64,000 nucleotides of DNA from Rubritalea tangerina (GTDB lineage Bacteria; Verrucomicrobiota; Verrucomicrobiia; Verrucomicrobiales; Akkermansiaceae), in NCBI RefSeq assembly GCF_042683245.1, contig NZ_JBHUJB010000043.1:1-64000 (forward strand), read 5' to 3'. A model generated the notes under the pieces. It was not told the DNA's origin. It made no database searches and saw nothing but the letters and a program-made list of their open reading frames with translations. The position numbers and the translations under genes were made by a program. Below are positions 33,014 through 41,894 of this stretch, piece by piece; positions within the stretch are counted from its first letter, which is position 1, and each line of letters starts with the position of its first letter.

Positions 33014-33745
33014 ATGGTAATGAAGAGAGAGAGGAATCGGGATGCATTTCCATGGGAGCAACTAGGGGTGTTGAGAATGCCCATGCCGTGGCACAAAGCA
33101 GAGCTGAGAGGGGATGGTCGGGAGTTGGTAATTTGTTTACATGGTTTATGGAGGAGCAAGTGGGCGATGGAGCCTATTGCACGACAATGCATCAAATCTG
33201 GTTTTAGTTGTCTCAACGTTCCCTATCCTTCATTTAAGGAATCATTGGGTGAGATGGTTGAGCGTCTTGATGGGATTGTTAGAAAAGAAGGTGCTGGTTA
33301 TGAAAAGGTACATCTAGTGACTCATTCTTTGGGGGGCGTAATTGCGAGGCGGTATTTAGAGACGTGTGAGCACAGTCGATGTGAAAAGGTGTTGATGATA
33401 GCGCCACCACTGCACGGGAGTAAGATTATTGATTGGTTAAGTGGTTCACCTCTGAGAAAAGTGTTAGGTCCTGCTGGTGAGTTTCTCTCAACAGAATCGA
33501 TGGCCCACGAGTCTGGTGTCATTGCGCACGATGTGAATGCTGCGGTGATCATGGGAGATCGGGTGAAGATTCCTTTATTACATCACGTGATTGATGAGGA
33601 GAGTGACGGTATTGTACGAGTGGATGCGGGGAGAGTTGGAGGTTTAAGCGACTTTAAGGTCGTGCATGCCGATCACACCTTCATCACATCGCACCCAGAT
33701 GTGTTAGAGTCGGTAGACTGTTTTCTCAGGCGTGGGAAGCTATAG
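33014..33745 (+). CDS. Alpha/beta hydrolase, lipase-like
   Basis: This is a 243-residue protein. The alpha/beta-hydrolase core is seen in 'ELVICLHGLWRSKWAMEPIARQC' (oxyanion-loop region, about 38-60), nucleophile elbow 'HLVTHSLGGVIARRYL' (Ser in a THSLG box), and a C-terminal 'VVHADHTFITSHPDV' offering the catalytic His. It is similar to small esterases/lipases of the PGAP1 type. There is no signal peptide, so it is probably cytoplasmic. It is a single gene with a convergent neighbour ending 9 bp away. Confidence 0.85.
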   Translation: MVMKRERNRDAFPWEQLGVLRMPMPWHKAELRGDGRELVICLHGLWRSKWAMEPIARQCIKSGFSCLNVPYPSFKESLGEMVERLDGIVRKEGAGYEKVHLVTHSLGGVIARRYLETCEHSRCEKVLMIAPPLHGSKIIDWLSGSPLRKVLGPAGEFLSTESMAHESGVIAHDVNAAVIMGDRVKIPLLHHVIDEESDGIVRVDAGRVGGLSDFKVVHADHTFITSHPDVLESVDCFLRRGKL

Positions 33746-33754
33746 GCGGTGTGC

Positions 33755-34552
33755 TTATGATTGTTTACCGTGGGCTTTATCGCGTTGGCGTCTGAGGTAT
33801 TCCATGTAGCGTCTTTTAGCGATGAGGTCGCGGTCCATGGAGGGATTGATAAAGGGGTTGTTATCTCCGAATTTCGACCAAGGTCCTTTGGGGACATTTT
33901 CGAAGTCGATAAAGCGCCAGTGGACTTTGCCACCAGATTTTAGTCCGAGGTAGTCGCGGACAGCGGGTGAGACATCGATGCCGGCGCCATTATTTTTTTT
34001 ATTTTTGGGGCGGGCGTTTCCGAAGACGTAACGCCAGTCGTCGGTACAAAAGGGGCCGCAGTCTTCCCATTGGGCGTAGCAGACTTTCCGGCCGTGGACG
34101 ATTTGGAGCCAGCGGCCTTTGAGGACAGTTTTTCCTGGTTTTGGTTGGTATTTATGGAACCAGGGGATGACTTTGGAGGCTTCTGGTTTGTGACGGCGCC
34201 AGTCGATGCGGTCGTTGTATGGGAGGGCGATGTAGAAGGGGTTTTGTTTTGGGCGGAAGGCTATGGGGCGGTATCCGTAGGTACGTGCCGCGGGATTGGG
34301 GTCGTCGAAGCCACCGTAGTTTTTTTCCCACTTTGTGTCCCAGGAACTGGCGTGGTTGGGGGTGGGGTTTTTGGCAGTGGGTTCTTCGCCAATCCAGAAG
34401 ATCGTGGCAGTGATATTTTTTTTCCACGGGTAGCTTTGTTTTTGGAAAGGGTCGCGTGCAGCAGTGGGTGAGCTCAGTCTCTGCGCATGTGCGGCGCCGA
34501 GCAAAAGACTGGCCATGAGGAAGATGCGTAGTAATTGGAGCGGTTGATTCAT
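33755..34552 (-). CDS. Exported protein with a double-psi-beta-barrel-like C-terminal region
   Basis: This is a 265-residue protein with a signal peptide (cleavage after 'GAAHA'). The C-terminal half contains 'GRKVCYAQWEDCGPFCTDDWRYVFGNARP' and 'GAGIDVSPAVRDYLGL', which parallels the RlpA/expansin double-psi barrel (a 'D.GP' strand followed by 'G..IDLSPA'). Such domains act on or bind glycans. Three Cys close together may form disulphides in the periplasm. The start at ATG 34552 is preferred to a TTG at 34564. The name is uncertain; the protein seems common in Verrucomicrobiota. Confidence 0.7.
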   Translation of the reverse strand: MNQPLQLLRIFLMASLLLGAAHAQRLSSPTAARDPFQKQSYPWKKNITATIFWIGEEPTAKNPTPNHASSWDTKWEKNYGGFDDPNPAARTYGYRPIAFRPKQNPFYIALPYNDRIDWRRHKPEASKVIPWFHKYQPKPGKTVLKGRWLQIVHGRKVCYAQWEDCGPFCTDDWRYVFGNARPKNKKNNGAGIDVSPAVRDYLGLKSGGKVHWRFIDFENVPKGPWSKFGDNNPFINPSMDRDLIAKRRYMEYLRRQRDKAHGKQS

Positions 34553-34680
34553 AGGGTGTGGCAAGCGATTAAATCAATGATTGCGAGGTGAAGATAAATT
34601 ATGGTGATAGTTAGATCAATATCAAATCCGAGCTGGGTAGATTCCACTGTCAAATGGGAAGATCTGACTTATAAGCGGTC

Positions 34681-35133
34681 ATGGATTTGGGAGAAGTCAA
34701 AGCTTACGTACATGCGCACATCCCGATCACTGCGTGTTTAGAAGCGGATTTTACTGAATATTCTGGGGACGCCTTGGTTGTGGAGGCTCCCCTGGAGGCG
34801 AATATCAACCATCGTCATTCGGCTTTTGGTGGGAGCATGTCAGCGATAGGAATTTTATCTGGCTGGGGACTGCTATTTATCAAGCTTCGTGAATTAGGAA
34901 TGGAGAATACATTGGTGATTCAGAGTTCGAGTTTTGAATTTGGCAAGCCAGCAGTGGCGTCTTTTCAGGCGGTAGCGAAGATTCCGAGTCCTGAGAAATT
35001 CGAACGATTTGTTAAGATGTTGAAGCGCAAGGGGCGAGCACGCTTAGGGGTTGAGTCGGAGATCTTCTGTGAAGGCGAGAAAGTGGGGGTACACAGAGGG
35101 GAGTATGTGGCGCTTTTGCTTGATCAATCTTGA
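34681..35133 (+). CDS. YiiD_C-type hotdog thioesterase
   Basis: This is a 150-residue protein of the family named after the C-terminal domain of YiiD. The hotdog helix segment is 'ANINHRHSAFGGSMSAIGILSGWGLLFIKL' (about 41-70), with the Asn/His and 'FGGS' typical of this thioesterase group. A C-terminal 'RLGVESEIFCEGEKVGVHRGEYVAL' supplies the last strands. It is likely an acyl-CoA or acyl-ACP hydrolase; the substrate is unknown. It stands alone. Confidence 0.85.
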   Translation: MDLGEVKAYVHAHIPITACLEADFTEYSGDALVVEAPLEANINHRHSAFGGSMSAIGILSGWGLLFIKLRELGMENTLVIQSSSFEFGKPAVASFQAVAKIPSPEKFERFVKMLKRKGRARLGVESEIFCEGEKVGVHRGEYVALLLDQS

Positions 35134-35259
35134 TAATAAAGCAGGAGGGGATGTGGTAGGCAAAAAAGGCATAGGCCTAGCATTAGGCGGCGTGATGGGT
35201 TTTTGAGTATACTCAGAAGTGGAGGGTGGGGCATGATGTTGGGCAATCATTTTATGCCT

Positions 35260-35925
35260 ATGAAAGTGTTATTAGTTGCTACATTATTGTCGGGATCTGT
35301 GTTGGCTGGCAGTACGCGGATCGATGGGGATGGGGAGCGTGAGACGAATGTGTCGATTGACCAATCCTTTGGTGATTTTATTTCAGCGGAGCAGAGTGGT
35401 TTCAAGGTGACTGATGGAGGGACCCCTAACATTGGATTAAGTTGGGCTGGTGGGAGTTGGGAATATCACAAATGGGGTGGGTCTCCGTATGCAAAGGGGG
35501 CGGTGATGCAGATTGAGGGCGCCACGGTGGGGGCGCAGCACGTGTTACGTTTTGAGGTAAATGCCAGTGATTGTCAGCTCACCATTCATGGTTTCAATTT
35601 TATTGGGGATACGGAAGGGGATAGCTATGCCTACGATGTTGCCATAGTAAGGTCGAGTGACCGTGAGGTGGTTCACAGTCAGAAGTTTGGAGAATGGGTG
35701 ACGGACCACGGCAAGGCATTTAGTGGCGCACCTCAGGTTGTGTTAGGTTTTGTAGGTGAGCCTGGCCAGAGTTATGAGCTGGTGTTGAAGCGCACTGGTG
35801 GTGAGGGGAACGCGCACAATTTAGCGATTGATAACATTCTCTATTCTCAGGAGCGAAAGAAGCTTTTCAAGGGGGAAGCGCTAGTAGGTATAGGCGGGAT
35901 TACGGTGGGTACACGTACGAAGTGA
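35260..35925 (+). CDS. Exported beta-rich protein of unknown function
   Basis: This is a 221-residue protein. The signal peptide begins at the ATG at 35260 ('MKVLLVATLLSGSVLAG'). The mature part is beta-rich, with 'GGSWEYHKWGGSPYAKGAVM', 'LTIHGFNFIGDTEGDSYAYDVAIV' and 'NLAIDNILYSQ', which resembles a jelly-roll carbohydrate- or surface-binding domain of the kind that carries PEP-CTERM anchors in Verrucomicrobiota. The short hydrophobic C-terminus 'GEALVGIGGITVGTRTK' is weak, and no Pro-Glu-Pro motif is present. Function is unknown. Confidence 0.65.
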   Translation: MKVLLVATLLSGSVLAGSTRIDGDGERETNVSIDQSFGDFISAEQSGFKVTDGGTPNIGLSWAGGSWEYHKWGGSPYAKGAVMQIEGATVGAQHVLRFEVNASDCQLTIHGFNFIGDTEGDSYAYDVAIVRSSDREVVHSQKFGEWVTDHGKAFSGAPQVVLGFVGEPGQSYELVLKRTGGEGNAHNLAIDNILYSQERKKLFKGEALVGIGGITVGTRTK

Positions 35926-36011
35926 TTCCTAGTGTGATGTTGATAAGGAATGAGAGGGGATTGAAGCTTTTGGGGGCAGTACCCAGATGAGAAGGTCACC
36001 GTTGCACCCAT

Positions 36012-36049
36012 AAAAAACGCCCACCAGCATTGAGCTAAGTGGGCGTTTT
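36012..36049. terminator. Terminator between the exported protein gene and sdhB
   Basis: AAAACGCCCAC (36014-36024) pairs with GTGGGCGTTTT (36039-36049). Runs of A and T on the two sides allow use from both directions; it lies 20 bp beyond the sdhB stop. Confidence 0.85.
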
Positions 36050-36068
36050 GTGAAATCGAGAGGTGCGA

Positions 36069-36830
36069 TTAGCTGACGCCGTCTTTGACGGAAGCGAGGA
36101 GGTAGTCGCGGTTGAGTTTAGCGATATTATCGACGCTAATTTCTTTAGGGCAGACTGCTTCGCACTCGTACTGGTTGGTGCAATTACCGAAGCCTTCTTC
36201 GTCCATTTGTTTGACCATAGCGAGAGTGCGCTTGGTTTTTTCAGGTTGGCCTTGGGGAAGTTTATTGAGGTGTGCGGCCTTGGCTGAGACGAAGAGCATA
36301 GCGGATGCATTCTTACAAGCTGCGACACAAGCACCACAGCCGATGCAGGCAGCAGCGTCAAATGCTTCATCAGCGATCTTTTTCTCGATCGGCATGGAGT
36401 TGGCGTCCGGAGCAGATCCAGTACGCACGTCGATGAAGCCACCTGCAGACATAATGCGGTCGAAAGCACCACGGTCGGTGACGAGGTCTTTCACTACAGG
36501 GAATGCTTTGGCGCGGAATGGTTCGATCCAGATGGTTTCACCGCTCTTGAACTTACGCATGTGGAGCTGGCATGTAGTGATGCCTTGCTCTTTTGAGTGT
36601 GGGACGCCGTTGATTGTGAGCGAGCACATTCCGCAGATTCCCTCACGACAGTCGTGGTCGAAGTGGATGGGGTTGCCGCCTTCATTGATAACGCGCTCAT
36701 TGACGATATCGAGCATTTCGAGGAAGGATGCTTCTTCAGGGATATCTTTAGCCTCGTAGGTTTCGATATGTCCGCGGTCGTTAGCGTTTTTTTGACGCCA
36801 GACTTTGAGTGTAAGATTGAGGTTGGCCAT
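36069..36830 (-). CDS. sdhB: Succinate dehydrogenase/fumarate reductase iron-sulfur subunit
   Basis: This is a 253-residue subunit holding three Fe-S clusters. The plant-ferredoxin-like N-terminal domain binds [2Fe-2S] through 'DCREGICGMC...TTCQ'. The C-terminal domain has 'ACIGCGACVAACKN', 'NCTNQYECEAVCPKEIS' for the [4Fe-4S] and [3Fe-4S] clusters. The sequence is of the type B/E (Bacteroidetes-Chlorobi-like) group. It normally follows sdhC and sdhA, but secA lies upstream and a non-metabolic gene downstream, so the flavoprotein and membrane subunits must be encoded elsewhere unless this is a second copy. Confidence 0.95.
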   Translation of the reverse strand: MANLNLTLKVWRQKNANDRGHIETYEAKDIPEEASFLEMLDIVNERVINEGGNPIHFDHDCREGICGMCSLTINGVPHSKEQGITTCQLHMRKFKSGETIWIEPFRAKAFPVVKDLVTDRGAFDRIMSAGGFIDVRTGSAPDANSMPIEKKIADEAFDAAACIGCGACVAACKNASAMLFVSAKAAHLNKLPQGQPEKTKRTLAMVKQMDEEGFGNCTNQYECEAVCPKEISVDNIAKLNRDYLLASVKDGVS

Positions 36831-36917
36831 GTGTCTGTGTGTTTCTCAAGTGGGAATCTGAGCTCACCGACTTGAGGGGTTGTGTTTGAATTTGAGTAAA
36901 GAGGTGGTTGGACCGAA

Positions 36918-36971
36918 TGCTTTCTGGCCTTCTATAAGGTGATAATGGGCTGAAAGAAAAGCCGGAAAGCA
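36918..36971. promoter_or_regulatory. Long-loop inverted repeat upstream of sdhB
   Basis: TGCTTTCTGGC (36918-36928) matches the reverse complement of GCCGGAAAGCA (36961-36971) at 10 of 11 positions, with a 32-base loop. It lies in the 193-bp gap between secA and sdhB, 88 bp before the sdhB start. It could be an operator pair, or the stem that ends secA transcription, although no clear T tract follows. Confidence 0.35.
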
Positions 36972-37023
36972 CGGATTGATTAATTAATTTTGTGTGATGC
37001 TAACGATCGCCGACGTGGCGTGT

Positions 37024-40000
37024 TTATGCATCTGATTTTTTGGTATTTTTAAGTTGGATGGGTTTGCGCTTTGGCAGCTCGATTTTGACGGGTTTATCAC
37101 TCTTGACGGGCTTGAGGGCGACGTCTTGTGAGGTCAGGACCTGAGCGAGGTTTGCGTCTGAGAGCTGTGGGACTTCGGGTTCATTGAGGTCCTGCGGCAT
37201 GCTTTGGAGGAATTGCTCGAATTGGTCGAGGCTAGCAGTGGATCTAAAGAGGTTGTTGAGTGCATCCGCTTTGATGGAATCCATGAGTGTTTCGAAGAGT
37301 GCGTAGGCTTCATTCTTGTATTCGACCAAGGGATCTTTCTGGCCTTGAGCACGGAGGTGGACGCCTTCACGGAGGGCATCCATATTATAGAGGTGCTGTT
37401 GCCAGAGTCGGTCGATGGCGGTGAGGATGATTTGGCGCTCGAGGTGATCGAGGTACTCAGCGGGTTGGTCGGCGACTTTGAGTTCGTATGCTTTTTTGAC
37501 TTCAGTGATGAGCCATTCGGCATTGTCATCGGCATTGCGGTCTTGGATGCCGCTCTCTTCCATGGAGAGGCCAAGAGGGAAGGTTGTGTTGATCCAGCCG
37601 AGGAGCTCGGTGTAGTCAGGGGCACCTTCGTCACGGTTTTCCATGTAGTCATAGACGGTGGCAGCGATCATTTCATCGATGATCTCAGTGAGCAGCTCAC
37701 GTGGATCCTCTGAGGAGAGTACTTCGTTACGGTAACCGTAGACAACTTCGCGCTGCATGTTCATGACGTCATCGAAGTCGAGGACGCGCTTACGCCACTG
37801 GTAGTCGCGTTGTTCAACTCGTCTTTGTGCAGTTTCGATGGAGCGGTTGAGCCATTTGTGTTCGAGGGCTTCACCTTCCTCCATGCCGAAGCGTTCCATC
37901 ATGGTAGTCATGCGGTCTGCGGCGGCGAAGTTACGCATGAGGTCATCTTCGAATGAGATGAAGAATTGTGAGAGACCAGGATCTCCCTGACGCGCACAGC
38001 GACCACGGAGCTGTCTGTCCACGCGGCGTGATGGGTAGCGTTCGCAGCCAATGACGTAGAGACCGCCCAGTTCAGGGACTCCTTCGCCGAGCTTAATATC
38101 GGTACCACGGCCAGCCATGTTTGTAGAGACGGTGACGGCACCTTTTTGGCCAGCACTTGCAATAATTTCAGCTTCCTGCTCGTGGAATTTGGCGTTGAGG
38201 ACCTGGTGTTTGATCTTATTACGCTTGAGGAGGCGAGAGAGAGTTTCAGATGCGTCTACGGAAGCGGTACCAACGAGGACGGGTTGTCCGCGCTCCTGAG
38301 CTTCGGCGATTTTTTTGACGACTGCGTTGTATTTTTCGCGGCGGGTCTTGAAGACTTGGTCGTTATCATCGATGCGGGTATTTGGGCGGTTGGTGGGAAT
38401 TGGCAGGACATCGAGGTGGTAGATGTCGTGGAATTCTGCGGCATCGGTTTCAGCGGTGCCGGTCATACCTGCAAGTTTTTCGTAGAGGCGGAAGTAGTTT
38501 TGGATGGTGATGGTGGCGTAGGTTTGTGTTTCACGTTCTACGGTCACATTTTCTTTCGCTTCGATTGCTTGGTGGAGGCCATCGGACCATCTGCGTCCGG
38601 CCATTTTTCGGCCGGTTTGTTCATCGACGATGACGACTTTATTTTCTTCGATGACGTACTCGACATCTTTCTCGTAGATACAATAGGCCTTGAGAAGCTG
38701 TGAGATGGAGTGCATTTTTTCGCCTTGTTGGTCGAGGCGAGTTTGGAGTGATTCTTTACGGGCGGCTTTATCTTCGTCGCTGAGGCCGGCATCGGCGTCG
38801 ATGTCGACGTATTCTTCTGCGAGGTCGGGAAGGACGAAGGATTCGCTATCGTTCGGGTCGAGGAAGTTACGGCCGAGGTCCATGAGGTCGGCGTCGTGGC
38901 CTTTTTCATCGATGGTGTAGAAGAGTTCTTCCTTGATGGCGTAGAGGTCTTTTTTCTGCGCATCTTGGTACATGTCGAGCTCGGTTTTCTCGATCAAGCG
39001 GCGGGTGTCAGGCTCTTGCATGAAGCGAGCGAGTTGCTTGGAGCGTGGCTGGCCGAGTTTGATTTTGAAGAGTGCGCGACCGGCGGCTTCATCATCGCCA
39101 TTTTCGAGAGCTTTTTTGGCTTCTTCGGCGAGTTCGTTACAGAGCACATTTTGTTTTTTAACGAGTGCTTCGATCCCACCTTTGTAGACATTGTACTGCT
39201 CAGTATTTGAGATGGTGGATGGGCCTGAAATGATCAATGGGGTACGGGCTTCATCGATCAGAATGGAATCGACCTCATCGATGATGGCGAAGTAGTGGCT
39301 GCGCTGGACTTGTTCGTCACGGGAGGAGGACATGCCGTTATCGCGCAGGTAGTCGAATCCGAATTCAGAGTTGGTACCGTATGTGATGTCGCATTCGTAT
39401 TGAGCGCGGCGGTACTGAGGCGGTTGTTGGTTTTGGATACAGCCGACAGTGAGCCCTAGGTAGGAATAGAGGGCGCCCATCCATTCGGAGTCACGCTGGG
39501 CGAGGTAGTCGTTTACAGTGACGACGTGTACACCGAGACCAGTAAGGGCATTGAGAAAGACGGGGAGCGTACCGACGAGGGTTTTACCTTCACCCGTTTG
39601 CATCTCAGCGATCATGCCATTGTGGAGGGCGATACCGCCGATCAACTGGACATCGAAGTGGACCATGTTCCACTCGATTTGGTTGCCACCGAGGTTAATG
39701 CTACGACCGCACATACGGCGTGCGGCATTTTTTACGACGGCATAAGCTTCGGGAAGGATTTGCTTGAGGTAGGTGTCGCGCTTGGCGGTGAAATCGTCTT
39801 CGATGTCTGAGAAAGCGGCTTTTGCGGCTTCGATAGATTCGGGTGATGCTTCAACAGTAGGGAGCGAAGGGTATTCGTTGCGTAGGGCTGAGAGGCGAGT
39901 TTCAAGGACTTCAGCGAGGCTGCTGAGGGCATCTTGGTCGAGAGATTCGACAGTACGCTTGGTTGGGGCGTCGAGTGGGAGGTAGCGGTGGAGGTGGTGT

Positions 40001-40152
40001 TGCCATGCGGTAACTTTGGCAAGCACAGTGGCTTCTGACTCGTTTTGCAGTGCCTCCTCGATTTCGTTGATTTTGGCAACGATTGGGTTCATGCGCTTAA
40101 TCTCGCGCTGGTTCTTATTGCCGACGATTTTTTGGAGAATCCATTTAAGCAT
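37024..40152 (-). CDS. secA: Preprotein translocase ATPase SecA
   Basis: This is a 1042-residue motor that drives exported proteins through SecYEG. Walker A 'MQTGEGKTLVGTLP', 'DEVDSILIDEARTPLIISGP', 'TNMAGRGTDIKLG' and 'GRCARQGDPG' are classical. It is about 140 residues longer than E. coli SecA, mostly through an insertion between the nucleotide-binding and preprotein cross-linking parts ('KAARKESLQTRLDQQGEKM' region), as in Bacteroidota and Verrucomicrobiota. The usual C-terminal zinc-binding SEC-C motif is absent; the protein ends in a Lys-rich tail. The ATG at 40152 matches the usual N-terminus ('LKWILQKIVGNKNQREI'). Confidence 0.97.
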   Translation of the reverse strand: MLKWILQKIVGNKNQREIKRMNPIVAKINEIEEALQNESEATVLAKVTAWQHHLHRYLPLDAPTKRTVESLDQDALSSLAEVLETRLSALRNEYPSLPTVEASPESIEAAKAAFSDIEDDFTAKRDTYLKQILPEAYAVVKNAARRMCGRSINLGGNQIEWNMVHFDVQLIGGIALHNGMIAEMQTGEGKTLVGTLPVFLNALTGLGVHVVTVNDYLAQRDSEWMGALYSYLGLTVGCIQNQQPPQYRRAQYECDITYGTNSEFGFDYLRDNGMSSSRDEQVQRSHYFAIIDEVDSILIDEARTPLIISGPSTISNTEQYNVYKGGIEALVKKQNVLCNELAEEAKKALENGDDEAAGRALFKIKLGQPRSKQLARFMQEPDTRRLIEKTELDMYQDAQKKDLYAIKEELFYTIDEKGHDADLMDLGRNFLDPNDSESFVLPDLAEEYVDIDADAGLSDEDKAARKESLQTRLDQQGEKMHSISQLLKAYCIYEKDVEYVIEENKVVIVDEQTGRKMAGRRWSDGLHQAIEAKENVTVERETQTYATITIQNYFRLYEKLAGMTGTAETDAAEFHDIYHLDVLPIPTNRPNTRIDDNDQVFKTRREKYNAVVKKIAEAQERGQPVLVGTASVDASETLSRLLKRNKIKHQVLNAKFHEQEAEIIASAGQKGAVTVSTNMAGRGTDIKLGEGVPELGGLYVIGCERYPSRRVDRQLRGRCARQGDPGLSQFFISFEDDLMRNFAAADRMTTMMERFGMEEGEALEHKWLNRSIETAQRRVEQRDYQWRKRVLDFDDVMNMQREVVYGYRNEVLSSEDPRELLTEIIDEMIAATVYDYMENRDEGAPDYTELLGWINTTFPLGLSMEESGIQDRNADDNAEWLITEVKKAYELKVADQPAEYLDHLERQIILTAIDRLWQQHLYNMDALREGVHLRAQGQKDPLVEYKNEAYALFETLMDSIKADALNNLFRSTASLDQFEQFLQSMPQDLNEPEVPQLSDANLAQVLTSQDVALKPVKSDKPVKIELPKRKPIQLKNTKKSDA

Positions 40153-40240
40153 AGCTATCTGCCCGGATTTGAATGATGGGCGGGAAGCTGCATACACCCG
40201 TTAGCCTCGATAGGCAAGGGACTTTGTGTCTCAGGGAGGC

Positions 40241-40663
40241 TTAAATTTTCTTTCTCAGGCGCGTGAGGAGCTCGTGGTTGGACTTGAGCTCATCGACGAG
40301 TGCGGTGATGACGCCGAGGGTGGCTTTGGAAACGTGGTGTTCCATGCCTTCGACATCGGCGTAGATGGTCTCTTCATCGATATCGAAGAGGCGGAGGAAT
40401 TCGGTGAGTGCAGCGTGTCGCTCGATGATGGCGTTTGCGATTTCGTGGCCTTTATCGGTGAGGATGGTGCCGCGGTATTTCTCGTGTTTGACGAGGCCCT
40501 CGGAATCGAGTCGGCGCAACATGTTGGTGACGGAGGCTTGAGAGATGCCGAGATTTTTTGAGATATCGATGGGGCGGGCGTAGCCTTTTTCCTCGATGAG
40601 GTTGAGGATTTGTTCGAGGTAGTCGTCCATGGCGACTGAGCCAGAGGTGCGATTGGAGCTCAC
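40241..40663 (-). CDS. mntR: Manganese-responsive regulator MntR
   Basis: This is a 140-residue DtxR-family repressor. The sequence tracks Bacillus MntR closely: 'DYLEQILNLIEEKGYARPIDISKNLGISQASVTNMLRRL' is the winged helix, and the manganese ligands are conserved: Asp and Glu in 'DDYLEQ', His in 'ERHAAL', and the Glu/Glu/His set in 'DVEGMEHHVS'. The start may be the GTG at 40663 or, matching the family better, the ATG at 40630. It sits between nagZ and secA with no transporter nearby; the likely target is the metal operon at 4972-10023. Confidence 0.92.
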   Translation of the reverse strand: MSSNRTSGSVAMDDYLEQILNLIEEKGYARPIDISKNLGISQASVTNMLRRLDSEGLVKHEKYRGTILTDKGHEIANAIIERHAALTEFLRLFDIDEETIYADVEGMEHHVSKATLGVITALVDELKSNHELLTRLRKKI

Positions 40664-40695
40664 GGTAATTGGGTCTAGGAATTGAGAAAAGGAGA

Positions 40696-41793
40696 TTAGT
40701 AGTCTTCGACGGGGCTGCGTGAATTTGCGATCGAGTCATGTTGGTCACGGGCAGCCTCTTCACCGAGTGTTTCGATGCGCAGCTCCATGATTTCGTCATT
40801 GAGTTTGTCCCAGCGATCGCGGCTGAAAGCAATGGTTTTTGCGAGCTTTTTTTTCAATTTACGGATACGTTTGAGTGAGTCATCGATGGCATAGGGGGAG
40901 AGTTCTTGGAGGGATGCGAGGGCTTGTTCAGCTGTATCTGTTTGATGGCAAATCATTGCCATGTCGTTACCGGCTTCGATTGCCATTTTCACATCAGGTC
41001 CACGGCCGTAGGTATTGATGATTGCTCCCATATCGAGGTCGTCGGTCATGACGACACCTTTATAGCCGAGTTGGTCCCGTAGGAGTCGGGTCACGACGTT
41101 GCGGGAGAGGGAGGCCGGGAGGCCTGGGGTATCTGGGTCAAGCTCGGAGAAATGGGTGTGGCAGGTGAGGATGGCACTGAGTTCGCTGCCAAGGGCTGTG
41201 TAGGGGAGGAGGTCGCTTTGGAGCATTTCTTCCTTGGTTTTATTCGAAGTAGGGAGTTTATGGTGTGGGTCGACATCGGCGAGTCCGCAGGAAGGAAAGT
41301 GTTTACCGCAGCCATGTACTTTAGTGCGGATGAGGTTGCGGTTATAGACCCCGGCATTGTTAATGACTTCTTGTGCGTCGCGGCCGTAGCAACGGCCTCG
41401 TAGCGCATTGTCGGCATCTGGCATATAGCTGATGTCGAGGACGGGGGCTAGGTTCATGTTGATCCCGAGCTGGGTGAGGACGAGGCCGGTGAGGATACCG
41501 TGCCAGGCGATGAGGTCGGGTTTACCGGATTGTGCAAGTTGTTCGGCTGAGGGTGGGGTGTTGCCGATTTCTTTGGTTCGGGTGACGCGGCCCCCTTCTT
41601 GGTCGATAGCGATGATGGGGGGGATATCGCAGAGGTCTCGCAATGAATCGGTGAGAGCGCGGACCTGCTCTGGTGAGTGGATATTACGACCGAAGAGCAC
41701 GAAGCCGCCGGGCTGGATCTTACTTAGGTAGTGGATTTCATTGCTAGAGAGTTCGTATCCTTTGATGCCGAGGAGCAGGAGTTGGCCGTGCAT
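40696..41793 (-). CDS. nagZ: Beta-N-acetylhexosaminidase, glycoside hydrolase family 3 (NagZ-like)
   Basis: This is a 365-residue protein. The GH3 NagZ pattern is clear: 'GFVLFGRNI', 'IIAIDQEGGRVTR', 'NLAPVLDI', 'GCGKHFPSCGLADVDPHHKLP' (His/Asp dyad region) and nucleophile 'VVMTDDLDMGAI'. In most NagZ the middle motif reads KHFPGHG; here it is KHFPSCG, a small deviation close to the acid-base residue. It would remove GlcNAc from anhydro-muropeptides during cell-wall recycling. There is no signal peptide from the ATG at 41793. Its leader holds a 7-bp tandem repeat. Confidence 0.88.
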   Translation of the reverse strand: MHGQLLLLGIKGYELSSNEIHYLSKIQPGGFVLFGRNIHSPEQVRALTDSLRDLCDIPPIIAIDQEGGRVTRTKEIGNTPPSAEQLAQSGKPDLIAWHGILTGLVLTQLGINMNLAPVLDISYMPDADNALRGRCYGRDAQEVINNAGVYNRNLIRTKVHGCGKHFPSCGLADVDPHHKLPTSNKTKEEMLQSDLLPYTALGSELSAILTCHTHFSELDPDTPGLPASLSRNVVTRLLRDQLGYKGVVMTDDLDMGAIINTYGRGPDVKMAIEAGNDMAMICHQTDTAEQALASLQELSPYAIDDSLKRIRKLKKKLAKTIAFSRDRWDKLNDEIMELRIETLGEEAARDQHDSIANSRSPVEDY

Positions 41794-41815
41794 GGGCGCA
41801 GATTGGAGTGTCTGG

Positions 41816-41836
41816 AGACAAGAGGCAAGAGGCAAG
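41816..41836. repeat. Seven-base tandem repeat in the nagZ leader
   Basis: AGACAAG, AGGCAAG and AGGCAAG follow directly in three 7-bp units. They lie 23-43 bp upstream of the nagZ ATG, in the gap shared with divergent gpmI. The unit differs from that of the SUF leaders but the period and placement are the same. Confidence 0.65.
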
Positions 41837-41894
41837 TAGGGGATTTACAGTTCCCAGTTGCCAGCAGGGCGTAATGAATTTATAAGCCGCGTCT

